A stretch of DNA of 64,000 nucleotides from Pedobacter sp. L105 (GCF_009765875.1 NZ_LMUP01000004.1:783080-847079); one strand, 5' to 3'; shown: positions 36,772 through 47,401, counted from the first letter of the stretch. The notes: generated by a model from the letters alone, not told the origin. Program-made: numbers and translations.

Positions 36772-39700
36772 TTAGTCTAACGTAATATCTAAACCTAATC
36801 CGCGCAGCTCATGTACCAGTACATTAAATGATTCCGGTACACCAGGAGTCGGCAGGTTCTCGCCTTTTACAATTGCTTCGTAAGTTTTAGCTCTTCCAAT
36901 CACGTCATCCGACTTCACAGTCAGGATTTCCTGAAGAATATTAGCTGCACCGAATGCCTCTAATGCCCAAACCTCCATCTCACCAAAACGCTGACCTCCA
37001 AATTGAGCTTTACCACCCAATGGCTGTTGTGTAATTAATGAATATGGTCCGATTGAACGGGCGTGCATTTTATCATCAACCATGTGACCCAATTTCAGCA
37101 TGTAGATAATACCTACTGTAGTTGGCTGGTCAAAGCGCTCACCTGTTAAACCATTATGTAAATAGGTTCTTCCTGATGCAGGAACACCTGCTTTGGCGAT
37201 CCACTCTTCTACCTCGTCATGTTTAGCACCATCAAAGATCGGGGTTGCAAATTTCACACCCAGTTCTTTACCGGCCCACGCCAATACAGTTTCGTAGATC
37301 TGGCCCAGGTTCATACGTGAAGGTACACCCAGTGGGTTCAACACGATATCAACCGGAGTTCCGTCATCAAGGAACGGCATATCTTCATCACGAACGATAC
37401 GGGCAACAATACCCTTATTACCGTGACGACCAGCCATCTTATCTCCTACTTTCAATTTACGTTTTTTGGCTACATAAACTTTTGCCATTTGAACAATACC
37501 TGAAGGCAACTCATCACCTACACTAATTGCAAATTTATCGCGTTTATAAGCACCCAATTCTTCGTTTACACGGATACCATAGTTATGGATCAACAATTTG
37601 ATCTGATCATTTTTGTCATCATCAGTAGTCCATTTGTATGGGTTGATGTGTGCAAATTCAAGATCAGCTAAACTTTTCTGTGTAAACTTAGCACCTTTAG
37701 CGAACAACAGTTCCTTGTAAACGTTGTAAACACCCTGCGATGTTTTACCATTCACAATCTGGAACAATTTGTCAACCAGCTCATTTTTCAAGTTGGTTGT
37801 CGCCAGGTTATATCTCTTGTCTAATTTCTCTATCGCTGCTTTTTCTTCAGCTTTAGTAGTTTTCTTAGCTCTTGAGAACAACTTAGTATCAATTACTACA
37901 CCCTTGATTGATGGAGGTGTTTTCAGTGATGCATCTTTCACATCACCTGCTTTATCTCCAAAGATTGCGCGCAGTAACTTCTCTTCCGGTGAAGGATCAG
38001 ACTCTCCCTTAGGGGTAATTTTACCGATAAGGATATCGCCTTCTTTAACTTCAGCACCGATACGAATGATACCGTTTTCATCTAAATCTTTAGTCGCTTC
38101 TTCAGAAACGTTAGGGATATCTGGTGTTAACTCCTCTTCCCCGCGTTTTGTATCACGAACTTCCAATTCAAACTCTTCAATATGCAATGAAGTGAAAATA
38201 TCTTCACGAACAATACGCTCACTGATTACGATCGCATCCTCAAAGTTATATCCCTGCCAAGGCATGAACGCTACTTTTAAGTTACGGCCTAAAGCCAGCT
38301 CACCATTTTCAGTTGCATAACCTTCACATAATACTTGTCCTTTAACAACTTTCTGACCTTTCTTAACGATTGGTTTTAAGTTGATACAAGTGTTCTGATT
38401 GGTTTTCTTGAATTTGATTAATTTATAAGTTTTGCTGTCACCTTCAAATGATACCAAACGATCTGCATCGTTACGTACATATTTAATGGTGATTTCGTTA
38501 GCATCAACATATTCAACAACCCCATCGCCTTCAGCATTGATCAGTGTTCTTGAATCACGTGCTACACGGCCTTCCAGACCAGTTCCAACAATCGGCGCTT
38601 CAGGACGTAATAATGGTACAGCCTGACGTTGCATGTTGGATCCCATCAGGGCCCTGTTCGCATCATCATGTTCTAAGAACGGGATCAGTGAAGCAGCAAT
38701 CGAAGTAATCTGATTCGGAGCCACGTCCATTAAGTCTAATTTCTCAGGCTCAATAATCGGGAAGTCACCCTCATAACGTGCTTTAACACGTGCTGTAGTG
38801 AAGTTACCTTTATCATCATATGCCGCGTTTGCCTGCGCAATCGTTTTACCGTCTTCATCCTCAGCAGAAAGATAAATAACATCTTCATCTACAGCAACGA
38901 TACCGTCTCTTACGATCTTGTATGGAGTTTCTATAAATCCTAGCGTATTGATCTTCGCATGTACACAAAGAGACGAGATCAGACCAATGTTTGGTCCCTC
39001 TGGTGTCTCAATAGTACATAACCTGCCGTAGTGGGTATAGTGAACGTCACGTACCTCAAAACCTGCTCTTTCACGGGAAAGTCCACCTGGGCCTAAGGCT
39101 GACAGACGACGCTTGTGCGTAATCTCTGCCAGAGGATTGGTTTGGTCCATGAACTGAGACAACTGGTTAGTACCAAAGAAAGAGTTAATAACCGACGATA
39201 AAGTACGGGCATTAATCAAATCTGTTGGAGTGAAAACCTCGTTATCACGGATGTTCATTCTTTCACGGATAGTACGGGCCATACGCGCCAGACCTACACC
39301 AAACTGAGCATATAACTGCTCACCTACTGTACGTACACGACGGTTTGATAAGTGATCGATATCATCGACCTCTTCTTTGGAGTTGATCAGTTTGATCAGG
39401 TATTTAACAATCGCAATAATATCTGCTTTTGTCAATACTTTCACGTGATCAGGGGTATCCATTTTCAACTTACGGTTGATGCGGTAACGACCAACATCTC
39501 CTAAGTCATAACGTTTATCCGAGAAGAACAAACGTTCAATGATACCTCTTGCAGTTTCCTCATCAGGTGGTTCTGCGTTACGCAAAGCACGATAGATGTT
39601 TTCAACCGCCTCTTTTTCAGAGTTTGAAGTATCTTTCTGTAATGTGTTATATATAATAGTATAATCTGCCTGACTGGCACCATCATCCTTAGATAGGATA

Positions 39701-40575
39701 ATAGTTTTAACACCAGCGTCAATGATCATATCAATGTGTTCGTCTTCTAAAACAGTATCCCTGTCCAAGATCACTTCGTTACGATCAATAGAAACTACCT
39801 CACCGGTATCTTCATCTACAAAATCTTCAACCCATTTTCTTAAAACTCTTGCAGCCAGTTTACGTCCGATGTATTTTTTCAAACCAGATTTGCTCACCTT
39901 TACTTCATCAGCAAGGTCAAACAGCTCCAGGATGTCTTTATCAGAATCATAACCAATAGCACGCAACAAGGTAGTAACCGGGAACTTTTTCTTACGGTCA
40001 ATGTAAGCATACATGACGTTGTTCACGTCAGTTGCAAACTCGATCCATGATCCCTTGAAAGGAATAACACGGGCAGAATAAAGCTTGGTACCATTAGTGT
40101 GACGGCTTTGGCCGAAGAACACACCTGGAGACCTGTGTAACTGAGAAACAATTACACGCTCTGCACCGTTGATCACGAAAGTACCTTTAGGAGTCATATA
40201 TGGGATAGTTCCCAAATATACATCCTGAATGATGGTTTCAAAATCTTCGTGTTCCGCATCATTACAAGACAATTTCAACTTTGCCTTTAAGGGAACACTA
40301 TAAGTTAACCCACGGTCGATACACTCAGGTATATCATAACGCGGCGGGTCAATAAAATAATCAAGGAATTCCAAAACGAAAATATTTCTGGAATCAGTGA
40401 TTGGAAAGTTTTCAGCAAATACTTTAAACAAACCCTCTGTGTGACGGTTGTCTGAAGTAGTTTCTATCTGGAAAAATTCTCTGAATGATTGCAACTGTAC
40501 ATCTAGAAAATCGGGATAATCTATGATGTGCTTACTACGTGCAAAATTTACTCTTTGGTCGACTTTATTTGCCAA
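36772..40575 (-). CDS. rpoB: RNA polymerase beta subunit
   Basis: 1267 residues with standard RpoB landmarks: [20 protein letters not shown], the rifampicin-region sequence [40 protein letters not shown], and [17 protein letters not shown] near residue 1060. The rifampicin-region residues D, H and S are wild type. The start codon is TTG (40575-40573): the upstream in-frame sequence lacks ATG, and [11 protein letters not shown] is the family N-terminus. It pairs with RpoC in RNA polymerase. It is separated from rplL by 153 bp with a perfect palindrome. Confidence 0.97.
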   Translation of the reverse strand: MANKVDQRVNFARSKHIIDYPDFLDVQLQSFREFFQIETTSDNRHTEGLFKVFAENFPITDSRNIFVLEFLDYFIDPPRYDIPECIDRGLTYSVPLKAKLKLSCNDAEHEDFETIIQDVYLGTIPYMTPKGTFVINGAERVIVSQLHRSPGVFFGQSRHTNGTKLYSARVIPFKGSWIEFATDVNNVMYAYIDRKKKFPVTTLLRAIGYDSDKDILELFDLADEVKVSKSGLKKYIGRKLAARVLRKWVEDFVDEDTGEVVSIDRNEVILDRDTVLEDEHIDMIIDAGVKTIILSKDDGASQADYTIIYNTLQKDTSNSEKEAVENIYRALRNAEPPDEETARGIIERLFFSDKRYDLGDVGRYRINRKLKMDTPDHVKVLTKADIIAIVKYLIKLINSKEEVDDIDHLSNRRVRTVGEQLYAQFGVGLARMARTIRERMNIRDNEVFTPTDLINARTLSSVINSFFGTNQLSQFMDQTNPLAEITHKRRLSALGPGGLSRERAGFEVRDVHYTHYGRLCTIETPEGPNIGLISSLCVHAKINTLGFIETPYKIVRDGIVAVDEDVIYLSAEDEDGKTIAQANAAYDDKGNFTTARVKARYEGDFPIIEPEKLDLMDVAPNQITSIAASLIPFLEHDDANRALMGSNMQRQAVPLLRPEAPIVGTGLEGRVARDSRTLINAEGDGVVEYVDANEITIKYVRNDADRLVSFEGDSKTYKLIKFKKTNQNTCINLKPIVKKGQKVVKGQVLCEGYATENGELALGRNLKVAFMPWQGYNFEDAIVISERIVREDIFTSLHIEEFELEVRDTKRGEEELTPDIPNVSEEATKDLDENGIIRIGAEVKEGDILIGKITPKGESDPSPEEKLLRAIFGDKAGDVKDASLKTPPSIKGVVIDTKLFSRAKKTTKAEEKAAIEKLDKRYNLATTNLKNELVDKLFQIVNGKTSQGVYNVYKELLFAKGAKFTQKSLADLEFAHINPYKWTTDDDKNDQIKLLIHNYGIRVNEELGAYKRDKFAISVGDELPSGIVQMAKVYVAKKRKLKVGDKMAGRHGNKGIVARIVRDEDMPFLDDGTPVDIVLNPLGVPSRMNLGQIYETVLAWAGKELGVKFATPIFDGAKHDEVEEWIAKAGVPASGRTYLHNGLTGERFDQPTTVGIIYMLKLGHMVDDKMHARSIGPYSLITQQPLGGKAQFGGQRFGEMEVWALEAFGAANILQEILTVKSDDVIGRAKTYEAIVKGENLPTPGVPESFNVLVHELRGLGLDITLD

Positions 40576-40671
40576 GGTACTAAAGTTAATTTAGTTTAAG
40601 AATAAACTATTTGTTTGGTTTGCCGTGAACATCTCATCAACCAAACTTAGATGAAATGTATATAAACAGGT

Positions 40672-40701
40672 ATAGACTCCGACTGTACAGTCGGAGTCTA
40701 T
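40672..40701 (-). other. 30-nt perfect palindrome between rplL and rpoB
   Basis: ATAGACTCCGACTG and its complement meet around TA, with 13-14 paired bases and a tiny loop. No T-tract follows on the minus strand, so an RNA processing site or a transcript pause or attenuator is more likely than a simple terminator. E. coli also has an attenuator and an RNase III site in the same intergenic space; that parallel is from general knowledge. Confidence 0.7.
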
Positions 40702-40728
40702 GTTTAAAGTTATATTGAGATTAAGTGA

Positions 40729-41103
40729 TTACTTAACTTCAACTACAGCTCCAGCTTCTTCTAATTGTTTTTTCAAAGCTTCTGCTTCGTCTTTAGAAAC
40801 ACCAGTTTTTACTTCTTTAGGTGCACCATCAACTAAGTCTTTAGCTTCTTTCAAACCTAATCCAGTTAAGTCTTTTACCAACTTAACAACTGCTAGTTTA
40901 GCACCACCAGCTTCTTTCAAGATTACATCAAAAGTAGATTTTTCTTCAGCTGCAGGAGCAGCATCACCAGCAGGACCTGCAACAGCAACTGCAGCAGCAG
41001 CTGGTTCGATACCATACTCGTCTTTAAGGATTTGAGCTAATTCGTTAACTTCTTTAACTGTTAAGTTTACCAATTGCTCAGCAAACGCTTTTAAATCTGC
41101 CAT
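40729..41103 (-). CDS. rplL: 50S ribosomal protein L7/L12
   Basis: 124 residues: N-terminal dimerisation helices ([19 protein letters not shown]), an A/G/P-rich flexible hinge at about residues 33-52, and the globular C-terminal domain ([20 protein letters not shown], then [14 protein letters not shown]). It forms the ribosomal stalk that recruits elongation factors. It follows rplJ by 64 bp in the rplKAJL cluster. Confidence 0.98.
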   Translation of the reverse strand: MADLKAFAEQLVNLTVKEVNELAQILKDEYGIEPAAAAVAVAGPAGDAAPAAEEKSTFDVILKEAGGAKLAVVKLVKDLTGLGLKEAKDLVDGAPKEVKTGVSKDEAEALKKQLEEAGAVVEVK

Positions 41104-41167
41104 TTTATAGAGTTTTTAAAATTTTACGTAAAATAGATTTATTAATATAGAACTTATGAGGTGTTCC

Positions 41168-41695
41168 TTAACCTTCTCTTTCCTGAAGAGTTTTAACAAT
41201 TCCTGCGATTTTACCACCACTTGATTTAAGGGCAGAAATAACATTTTTAGCTGGTGACTGTAATAATCCAATGATGTCTCCAATAAGCTCTTCTCTTGAT
41301 TTCAAGCTTACTAATGCATCTAAATGGTGATCACCAACAAAGATAGCCGTATCAATAAACGCACCTTTTAAAAGTGGTTTATCTGCGCCTTTAACTTTTC
41401 TCAAAGCTTTGATCAGCTTAGCTGGACCATTACCTGTTTTTGAAAATAATAAAGCCGACTGACCTTTTAATGCTTCAAATATTTCTGAATTATCGCCTTC
41501 TAATCCTTCGATCGCTTTTTTGATCAAAGTATTTTTAGCAACCTGCATTTCAATACCGCTTTCGAAACATTTGCGACGGATGTTGTTAATTTTCTCAACA
41601 GATAAGCTTGATGTGTCGGCAATATAGAAATTACCGAATTCCTGCATCTTCTCTTGAAGAGCCGAAACTACTTCGTTTTTTTCTTCTCTGTTCAT
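41168..41695 (-). CDS. rplJ: 50S ribosomal protein L10
   Basis: 175 residues, typical L10: MNREEKNEVVSALQEKM, then KNTLIKKAIEG and the C-terminal helix for L7/L12 binding. It anchors the L7/L12 dimers to 23S rRNA and in other bacteria autoregulates the rplJL messenger. It begins 2 bp after the rplA stop. Confidence 0.97.
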   Translation of the reverse strand: MNREEKNEVVSALQEKMQEFGNFYIADTSSLSVEKINNIRRKCFESGIEMQVAKNTLIKKAIEGLEGDNSEIFEALKGQSALLFSKTGNGPAKLIKALRKVKGADKPLLKGAFIDTAIFVGDHHLDALVSLKSREELIGDIIGLLQSPAKNVISALKSSGGKIAGIVKTLQEREG

Positions 41696-41697
41696 AA

Positions 41698-42396
41698 TTA
41701 AATACCCGCTACTGATTTAGTTTCGATTGCAATTCCAGGACTCATTGTAGAAGACACGTGAATGCTTTTAAAATAAGTTCCTTTAGCAGATGATGGTTTC
41801 AGCTTAGAAATTACCTGAAGTACTTCTAATGCGTTTTCATATATTTTATCCGCTGGGAATGATACTTTTCCTACTGAAGCATGAATGATACCACTTTTGT
41901 CAACTTTAAAATCAATCTTTCCGCCTTTAACGTCAGTAACTGCTTTTCCAACATCGTTGGTAACAGTTCCTGATTTAGGGTTTGGCATAAGGTTACGTGG
42001 ACCTAAAACGCGGCCCAGTTTACCTACTTTAGCCATACAAGCAGGAGTAGTGATAATAATGTCAACATCAGTCCATCCACCTTCAATCTTGGCTACATAT
42101 TCGTCTAAACCCACGAAATCTGCACCTGCTGCTTTAGCCTCTTCTTCCTTATCAGGATTACAAAGAACTAATACACGTACAGTTTTACCTGTACCGTGTG
42201 GTAAAGTAGCGATACCACGTACCATTTGATTCGCTTTACGCGGATCAACACCTAAAGCGATGTCGATATCAACCGAAGCATCAAATTTGGTGGTAGTGAT
42301 CTCTTTTACCAATGCAGCCGCATCCTGTAAAGAATACGTTTTACCAGATTCTAGTTTAGCATGTGCCTTTTTTTGATTTTTTGTTAATTTAGCCAC
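41698..42396 (-). CDS. rplA: 50S ribosomal protein L1
   Basis: 232 residues: [21 protein letters not shown], the [13 protein letters not shown] loop, and [18 protein letters not shown], all L1 signatures. It forms the L1 stalk near the E site. The start codon is GTG (42396-42394) followed by AKLTKNQ, which fits the family; no better ATG is near. It follows rplK by 23 bp. Confidence 0.97.
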   Translation of the reverse strand: MAKLTKNQKKAHAKLESGKTYSLQDAAALVKEITTTKFDASVDIDIALGVDPRKANQMVRGIATLPHGTGKTVRVLVLCNPDKEEEAKAAGADFVGLDEYVAKIEGGWTDVDIIITTPACMAKVGKLGRVLGPRNLMPNPKSGTVTNDVGKAVTDVKGGKIDFKVDKSGIIHASVGKVSFPADKIYENALEVLQVISKLKPSSAKGTYFKSIHVSSTMSPGIAIETKSVAGI

Positions 42397-42419
42397 TGTT
42401 GTAAACTGTTTTTTGTTAA

Positions 42420-42863
42420 TTAATTTGTCCAGGGTGCATCGCCGCTAACGGTGATTCCCATACTGCGTGCTGTACCGGCAACCATACTCATTGCCGATTC
42501 GATAGTGAATGCATTTAAATCAGTCATTTTATCTTCAGCAATTGACTTAACCTGATCCCAAGTCACCGAACCAACTTTCTTACGGTTGGGCTCAGCAGAA
42601 CCACTCGTTAATTTAGTTGCATCTTTTAACTGGATAGCAACCGGAGGGGTTTTGATGATAAATTCGAAAGACTTGTCAGCGTAAACAGTTATAGCAACGG
42701 GTAATACTTTACCAGGCTTATCTTGGGTACGAGCATTAAATTGCTTGCAAAATTCCATAATGTTCACCCCTTTAGCACCCAATGCAGGTCCTACTGGTGG
42801 TGATGGATTTGCGGCTCCACCCTTGATCTGTAATTTAACAAGCGCACTGACTTCTTTTGCCAT
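42420..42863 (-). CDS. rplK: 50S ribosomal protein L11
   Basis: 147 residues: [20 protein letters not shown] at the N-terminal thiostrepton-site region and [20 protein letters not shown] at the C-terminal RNA-binding domain. It binds the GTPase-associated centre of 23S rRNA. First gene of the rplKAJL block, 75 bp after nusG. Confidence 0.98.
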   Translation of the reverse strand: MAKEVSALVKLQIKGGAANPSPPVGPALGAKGVNIMEFCKQFNARTQDKPGKVLPVAITVYADKSFEFIIKTPPVAIQLKDATKLTSGSAEPNRKKVGSVTWDQVKSIAEDKMTDLNAFTIESAMSMVAGTARSMGITVSGDAPWTN

Positions 42864-42938
42864 TTTCTGATTTGTTAATTGTAATACTCAATGTTAAAAT
42901 GTTGGAAGCATGTAACATTTAAGGTCTATATAATATTT

Positions 42939-43481
42939 CTATTCTTTCTCTACTTGCATGTAGTTAAGTTCCAGTGGGGTCTTACGTCCAAATATCTTAA
43001 CCATAACTTTCAATTTCTTCTTCTCTTCGTTCACCTCTTCAATCACCCCGGTAAATCCGTTGAATGGACCGTCCATTACTTTGACGTTTTCTCCAACATA
43101 ATAAGCCACATTCATGGTTTCACCCTGCTGGCTCATTTCATCTACTTTACCTAAGATGCGGTTAACCTCTGCCTGACGCATTGGAACCGGATTACCACCT
43201 TTATCGCCTAAGAAGCCGATTACACTGTTCACATTTTTGATAATGTGTTCTAATTCCCCGTCTAATGTAGCTTCGATCAAAACGTATCCAGGATAAAAGT
43301 TGCGCTCTTTTGCAATCTTTTTACCTTCTTTCATCTGGTAGTATTTCTCCATTGGGATCAATACCTGCGGAACTAAGTGAGAGAAACCTAAACGACTAAT
43401 CTCAGAATCGATATACTGTTTTACCTTCTTCTCTTTTCCGCTTACCGCCCTAACTACATACCATTTTAACTGATCGTTCAT
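42939..43481 (-). CDS. nusG: Transcription termination/antitermination protein NusG
   Basis: 180 residues: NGN domain ([20 protein letters not shown], then [12 protein letters not shown]) and a C-terminal KOW domain ([20 protein letters not shown]). It bridges RNA polymerase with ribosomes or Rho. It begins 8 bp after secE and both are conserved partners in bacterial genomes. Confidence 0.97.
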   Translation of the reverse strand: MNDQLKWYVVRAVSGKEKKVKQYIDSEISRLGFSHLVPQVLIPMEKYYQMKEGKKIAKERNFYPGYVLIEATLDGELEHIIKNVNSVIGFLGDKGGNPVPMRQAEVNRILGKVDEMSQQGETMNVAYYVGENVKVMDGPFNGFTGVIEEVNEEKKKLKVMVKIFGRKTPLELNYMQVEKE

Positions 43482-43488
43482 TTAGCTA

Positions 43489-43686
43489 TTAATTAGAAAG
43501 TGATTTATAAAAAGTATCCAACACAAATGTAGACCCTTTATCCATTGCAAAAACAACTACTGCAATGATTAATGATGCTACCAGAACCAGCACTGCAGAA
43601 CTTTGCAGTTCTCCCCATGTAGGCCAGGTAACCTTCTGGGTCATCTCCTCATACGATTCTTTAATAAATTGAACTATGCCAGCCAT
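43489..43686 (-). CDS. secE: Preprotein translocase subunit SecE
   Basis: 65 residues from the ATG at 43686. A longer frame from 43710 would run towards the tRNA-Trp gene and is rejected. MAGIVQFIKESYEEMTQKVTWPTW-type sequence is the short SecE: an amphipathic helix with the V-x-W-P motif and one transmembrane helix (SSAVLVLVASLIIAVVVFA). It clamps SecY in the inner membrane. It sits between tRNA-Trp and nusG. Confidence 0.95.
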   Translation of the reverse strand: MAGIVQFIKESYEEMTQKVTWPTWGELQSSAVLVLVASLIIAVVVFAMDKGSTFVLDTFYKSLSN

Positions 43687-43699
43687 ATCTAAGTTTTTG

Positions 43700-43770
43700 C
43701 ACGGGAACAAGGATTCGAACCCTGATCAAAGGTTTTGGAGACCTCTATTCTACCGTTGAACTATTCCCGT
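43700..43770 (-). tRNA. tRNA-Trp (CCA anticodon)
   Basis: Reading from 43770 down, the 7-bp acceptor stem ACGGGAA/TTCCCGT, a D-arm with GTTCAACGGTAGA, the anticodon loop CTCCAAA and the T-loop GGTTCGAATCC are all present. Discriminator G; CCA is not encoded. It is located between tuf and secE. Confidence 0.95.
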
Positions 43771-43813
43771 GTATTTTATTGAGCCTAAAGGCCAATACAA
43801 ACATTTTATTAGA

Positions 43814-43849
43814 ACAAAGTACTCAGGGGTTAATTCCTGAGTACTTTGT
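43814..43849 (-). other. Hairpin between tuf and tRNA-Trp
   Basis: A perfect 14-bp inverted repeat (43814-43827 with 43836-43849) with an 8-nt loop. It lies 36 bp after the tuf stop. On the minus strand only a weak T-rich run follows, so it may be a leaky terminator or a processing structure. Confidence 0.6.
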
Positions 43850-43884
43850 GTATTATTCAATCTCTTTTCCCTGAGGATTAGAAA

Positions 43885-45072
43885 TTATTTTACAATTTCA
43901 GTTACCTGACCAGCACCTACTGTTCTACCACCCTCACGGATAGCGAAACGTAAACCTTTTTCCATTGCGATTGCGTTGATCAATTTAACATTGATAGTAA
44001 CGTTATCACCTGGCATAACCATTTCAGTTCCTTCTTGAAGAGTGATCTCTCCAGTAACGTCTGTGGTACGGAAATAGAATTGCGGACGGTATTTGTTAAA
44101 GAATGGAGTGTGACGTCCACCTTCTGCTTTTGACAATACATAGATCTCAGCTTTGAAATCAGTGTGAGGAGTTACAGTACCTGGTTTACAGATAACCATA
44201 CCACGACGAATATCAGTTTTCTCAATACCACGTAACAATAGACCTACGTTATCTCCAGCTTCACCATAATCAAGGATCTTACGGAACATCTCAACACCTG
44301 TTACAGTTGATTTAAGATTTTCAGCACCCATACCCAGGATCTCAACAGGATCTCCAGAGTTGATTACACCACGCTCAATACGACCAGTTGCAACAGTACC
44401 ACGACCAGTGATCGAGAATACATCTTCAACAGGCATTAAGAATGGAAGTTCAGTTAAACGTGGAGGAATTGGAATGTAGCTATCTACAGCATCCATTAGT
44501 TCCATGATTTTACCAACCCATTTCGGATCGCCGTTCAAACCACCTAAGGCAGAACCTTGAATCACAGGGATGTCATCACCAGGGAAATCATAGAAAGATA
44601 ATAATTCACGAACTTCCATCTCTACTAATTCTAGTAATTCAGGATCGTCAACCATATCCACTTTATTCATGAAAACCACCAATGAAGGTACACCTACCTG
44701 ACGAGCCAATAGAATGTGCTCGCGAGTTTGTGGCATCGGACCATCTGTAGCAGCAACAACGATGATAGCACCATCCATTTGCGCAGCACCAGTAACCATG
44801 TTTTTCACATAATCCGCGTGACCTGGACAGTCAACGTGTGCATAGTGACGGTTAGCTGTTGAATACTCAACGTGTGCAGTGTTAATAGTGATACCTCTTT
44901 CTTTTTCCTCTGGAGCAGAGTCAATTGATTCAAATGAACGCGCCTCAGATAAACCAGCATCAGATAACACTTTAGTGATAGCTGCTGTTAAGGTTGTTTT
45001 ACCGTGGTCAACGTGACCGATAGTGCCGATGTTTAAGTGCGGCTTGCTGCGGTCAAACTTTTCTTTTGCCAT
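43885..45072 (-). CDS. tuf: Elongation factor Tu
   Basis: 395 residues. GTPase motifs: G1 GHVDHGKT at residues 19-26, G3 DCPGHADY near 80, G4 NKVDM near 135. Domains 2 and 3 are complete, ending [12 protein letters not shown]. It delivers aminoacyl-tRNA to the ribosome. It follows a Thr-Tyr-Gly-Thr tRNA cluster and precedes tRNA-Trp, secE and nusG, an old gene order also seen around E. coli tufB. Confidence 0.98.
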   Translation of the reverse strand: MAKEKFDRSKPHLNIGTIGHVDHGKTTLTAAITKVLSDAGLSEARSFESIDSAPEEKERGITINTAHVEYSTANRHYAHVDCPGHADYVKNMVTGAAQMDGAIIVVAATDGPMPQTREHILLARQVGVPSLVVFMNKVDMVDDPELLELVEMEVRELLSFYDFPGDDIPVIQGSALGGLNGDPKWVGKIMELMDAVDSYIPIPPRLTELPFLMPVEDVFSITGRGTVATGRIERGVINSGDPVEILGMGAENLKSTVTGVEMFRKILDYGEAGDNVGLLLRGIEKTDIRRGMVICKPGTVTPHTDFKAEIYVLSKAEGGRHTPFFNKYRPQFYFRTTDVTGEITLQEGTEMVMPGDNVTINVKLINAIAMEKGLRFAIREGGRTVGAGQVTEIVK

Positions 45073-45200
45073 GTTTTTATACTTATTAGTAGGTTAACTT
45101 TTATTTTTAATTATTGCTTTGATACAATTTCAATACAAAAAACCTTGTTGATTCTGTCTATATCTTACAGAGTTAACAAAGCCTGCTTATTTTTATTCCT

Positions 45201-45274
<74 letters not shown>

Positions 45275-45348
45275 TTTTATTCTCTTCACAATCTATACCG
45301 GTCCGGTATTAACGGTGACCTTCCTACCGACTGCTCTTTGAATGTAAG

Positions 45349-45421
45349 AGCGAAAGACGAGGTTCGAACTCGCGACCTATAGCTTGGAAGGCTATCGCTC
45401 TACCAACTGAGCTACTTTCGC
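45349..45421 (-). tRNA. tRNA-Gly (TCC anticodon)
   Basis: Acceptor GCGAAAG/CTTTCGC, D-arm TAGCTCAGTTGGTAGAGC, anticodon arm ATAGC-CTTCCAA-GCTAT with TCC, T-loop AGTTCGAACCT. CCA not encoded. Confidence 0.95.
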
Positions 45422-45431
45422 TTTTATAATG

Positions 45432-45514
45432 TGGGGGGAGAAGGATTCGAACCTTCGAAGTCTCGCGACAACAGAGTTACAGTCTGTCCCATTTGGCCAC
45501 TCTGGTATCCCCCC
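45432..45514 (-). tRNA. tRNA-Tyr (GTA anticodon)
   Basis: 83 nt with the long variable arm of class II tRNAs. Acceptor GGGGGGA/TCCCCCC, anticodon loop CTGTAAC with GTA, T-loop GGTTCGAATCC, discriminator A. CCA not encoded. Confidence 0.95.
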
Positions 45515-45555
45515 ATTTCTAATAAACCGTCCCATCCAGAGATGTAAGTTTAAAA

Positions 45556-45630
<75 letters not shown>

Positions 45631-45704
45631 TTTATTATTTTTTATTAAACATTCACAGAACAAACCAGCTCTTTAAAGGTTAACCCTTGTTCCGAATTGG
45701 AATG

Positions 45705-45735
45705 CAAATCTACGAGAATATTTAACACTTGCAAA
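45705..45735 (-). promoter_or_regulatory. Promoter of the tRNA-tuf operon
   Basis: Minus-strand TTTG (45735 to 45732), exactly 19 bp, then TAGATTTG (45712 to 45705): a full match to the Bacteroidota housekeeping promoter TTTG-N19-TAnnTTTG. Transcription would start near 45699, about 70 nt before tRNA-Thr. Confidence 0.85.
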
Positions 45736-45744
45736 ACTATTTTC

Positions 45745-45778
45745 AAAAAAAAACCGACAGTTTTGTCACTGCCGGTTT
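45745..45778 (-). terminator. Terminator after raiA/hpf
   Basis: Minus-strand hairpin with an 11-bp stem (AAACCGGCAGT with ACTGTCGGTTT, one G-T pair) and T9 tail, 29 bp after the hpf stop and just before the tRNA-tuf promoter. Confidence 0.9.
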
Positions 45779-45806
45779 TAATCTTTAAAGATCTGAAAAT
45801 AGTCTC

Positions 45807-46154
45807 CTAATAATCAGTCACTTCATCAGCATTTAACAAAGCTTTATGCTCTGAAAGTTTTGCTCTTGTTTTATCTTTATGTTTGGTGATTTGCTTTTTT
45901 AACGATTCAATCGATAAATCTGTTGCTTCTTCGAAGCTCTTGCATTGTTCCTTGGCAAACAATACACCGCCCGGAACACTCAGTTTTATCTCACTTATTT
46001 TATTCGCCTCATCTTCTACATTCTCTAACTTTAAATAGACTTCCCCACTTATAATCTGGTCGTGGAACTGTTCCAGTTTGTCAACTTTCTTTTGAATGAA
46101 ATCTAACAATTTGTGGTCTGCACTGAAATGGATTGCTTGAACTGTAATTTTCAT
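45807..46154 (-). CDS. hpf: Ribosome hibernation-promoting factor (RaiA/HPF, short form)
   Basis: 115 residues: MKITVQAIHFSADHKLLDFI and the beta-sheet with DQIISGEVYLKLENVEDEAN, then EQCKSFEEATDLSIESLKKQ, the S30AE fold. It binds the 30S subunit and inactivates ribosomes in stationary phase. The C-terminal dimerisation domain of long HPF is absent. It follows the tyrosine recombinase gene by 14 bp, so they probably share a transcript. Confidence 0.92.
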   Translation of the reverse strand: MKITVQAIHFSADHKLLDFIQKKVDKLEQFHDQIISGEVYLKLENVEDEANKISEIKLSVPGGVLFAKEQCKSFEEATDLSIESLKKQITKHKDKTRAKLSEHKALLNADEVTDY

Positions 46155-46168
46155 GTTTTCCTCCTTTT

Positions 46169-47053
46169 TTATGCCTTTGGATGGGCTTGTTTATATATTG
46201 TTTTTAATCTTTCAATGGAATTGTGTGTATATACCTGCGTAGCCGCCAGGCTGGCATGCCCCAGCAGCTCTTTAATGGCATTCAGGTCCGCTCCCCTGTT
46301 CAGCAGGCTGGTTGCGTATGAATGCCGCAGTACATGCGGGCTTTTTTTATCTTGTGTGGATACATATGTCAAATAACTTTTCACTAATTTATAGATGAAC
46401 AAAGGGTAAATTTTCGCTCCTTTATCTGTAACGAATAAATCTTCCGTTTTGTTATTAAATTTTTGCACTGATTTCAGTTCGATGTATTCTTTCAACTGAT
46501 TTACAAGCTGTTTGGTGATTGGAATAATTCTTTCTTTTTTCCTCTTTCCAAAAACTTTGATGGTTTCTTCATAAAAATCAATGTCACCGTTCTTTAATCC
46601 CAACAACTCCGCTAAACGCATGCCGGTCCCAAATAATACTTCTATTACTAGTTTGTCGCGCACCGATGGAAAGCTATCATCAAAAAATTCTCCGGAATCC
46701 AGTAAATGGTCCATTTTTTCCGCATCTACAAATACAGGTAAACGTTCCGGTGATTTTGGCGCCCTGATCAGCGACATTGGGCTTGCGGGAATAATTTTAC
46801 GCTTTTGCAGAAATTTATAGAAACTGCGCAGACTGGATAATTTTCTGCCGATAGAATTTGGGCCAATCTCTTCGTCCATCAGCTGCACCATGTAGTCGCG
46901 TATATGTACATACTTAGCCTCTTCAGGCTGCAGTTCATAAGTGTGGCTCATAAAGGCAGCGAAATGTACCAGATCTGTCCTGTAGGCGAGAATGGTGTGC
47001 GGAGAATAACGCTTCTCATGCTGAATATAGGTGATAAAGGATTCAACCGGCAT
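46169..47053 (-). CDS. XerC/D-type tyrosine recombinase
   Basis: 294 residues. The N-terminal SAM-like core-binding domain (FITYIQHEKRYSPHTILAYR) and the catalytic domain have the full set: arginine in GTGMRLAELLGL near residue 150, H240 and R243 in PHVLRHSYATSLL, H266 in LGHASLAATQVY and the nucleophile Y275. Length and lack of phage neighbours fit a chromosomal XerC that resolves chromosome dimers at dif, but no dif site is in the window and a XerD partner must lie elsewhere. It lies between rpsU and hpf, an arrangement I associate with Bacteroidota, so it is unlikely to be a mobile integrase. Confidence 0.88.
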   Translation of the reverse strand: MPVESFITYIQHEKRYSPHTILAYRTDLVHFAAFMSHTYELQPEEAKYVHIRDYMVQLMDEEIGPNSIGRKLSSLRSFYKFLQKRKIIPASPMSLIRAPKSPERLPVFVDAEKMDHLLDSGEFFDDSFPSVRDKLVIEVLFGTGMRLAELLGLKNGDIDFYEETIKVFGKRKKERIIPITKQLVNQLKEYIELKSVQKFNNKTEDLFVTDKGAKIYPLFIYKLVKSYLTYVSTQDKKSPHVLRHSYATSLLNRGADLNAIKELLGHASLAATQVYTHNSIERLKTIYKQAHPKA

Positions 47054-47110
47054 CTCATCAAATTTATGTATCCTGTGAAGTGAATGTACACAATTTTGCC
47101 TATAAACAAG

Positions 47111-47142
47111 AAAACGCCGAAAGAAAATTCCTTCGGCGTTTT
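47111..47142 (-). terminator. Terminator of rpsU
   Basis: Minus-strand hairpin of arms AAAACGCCGAAGG and CTTTCGGCGTTTT with one mismatch, ending in a T-run, about 28 bp after the rpsU stop. Confidence 0.8.
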
Positions 47143-47169
47143 ACTCATATGTTTTAAAAATAGACTGGA

Positions 47170-47364
47170 TTAAATCTTTCCTTCCAGGTGCATATTTTCT
47201 TTGTAAATAGCGTGTTTAACTAGTGTACGACGAGCTACAGATTTTTTCTCGTATGCCTGACGGCTACGAAGTTCTCTCAACACACCAGTTTTCTCAAATT
47301 TCTTTTTGAAACGTTTAAGGGCTTTGTCAAGTGATTCGCCGTCTTTAATATTAATAATGATCAT
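47170..47364 (-). CDS. rpsU: 30S ribosomal protein S21
   Basis: 64 residues from the ATG at 47364: MIIINIKDGESLDKALKRFK, then KTGVLRELRSRQAYEKKSV, the standard S21. A longer frame from 47415 is rejected because a -7 box lies within that extension. S21 aids mRNA selection and initiation on the 30S subunit; in Bacteroidota it is linked to reduced use of Shine-Dalgarno pairing, which fits the few SD sequences here. Confidence 0.95.
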   Translation of the reverse strand: MIIINIKDGESLDKALKRFKKKFEKTGVLRELRSRQAYEKKSVARRTLVKHAIYKENMHLEGKI

Positions 47365-47401
47365 AACGTTAAAATACCTCCTCTCGTTGTTTTTAGGATT
47401 G

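Noticed and set aside
37769..38320. 183-codon plus-strand frame inside rpoB
   Set aside because: Antisense to conserved rpoB sequence; serine-rich shadow of acidic codons on the other strand.
43687..43710. N-terminal extension of SecE
   Set aside because: The extra 8 residues run towards the tRNA-Trp gene; the ATG at 43686 gives the usual SecE N-terminus.
46169..47053. Tyrosine recombinase as sign of a prophage or integrative element
   Set aside because: It lies between rpsU and hpf in an ordinary housekeeping block, with no att repeats, phage genes or composition change; the tRNAs nearby are intact and part of the tuf operon.
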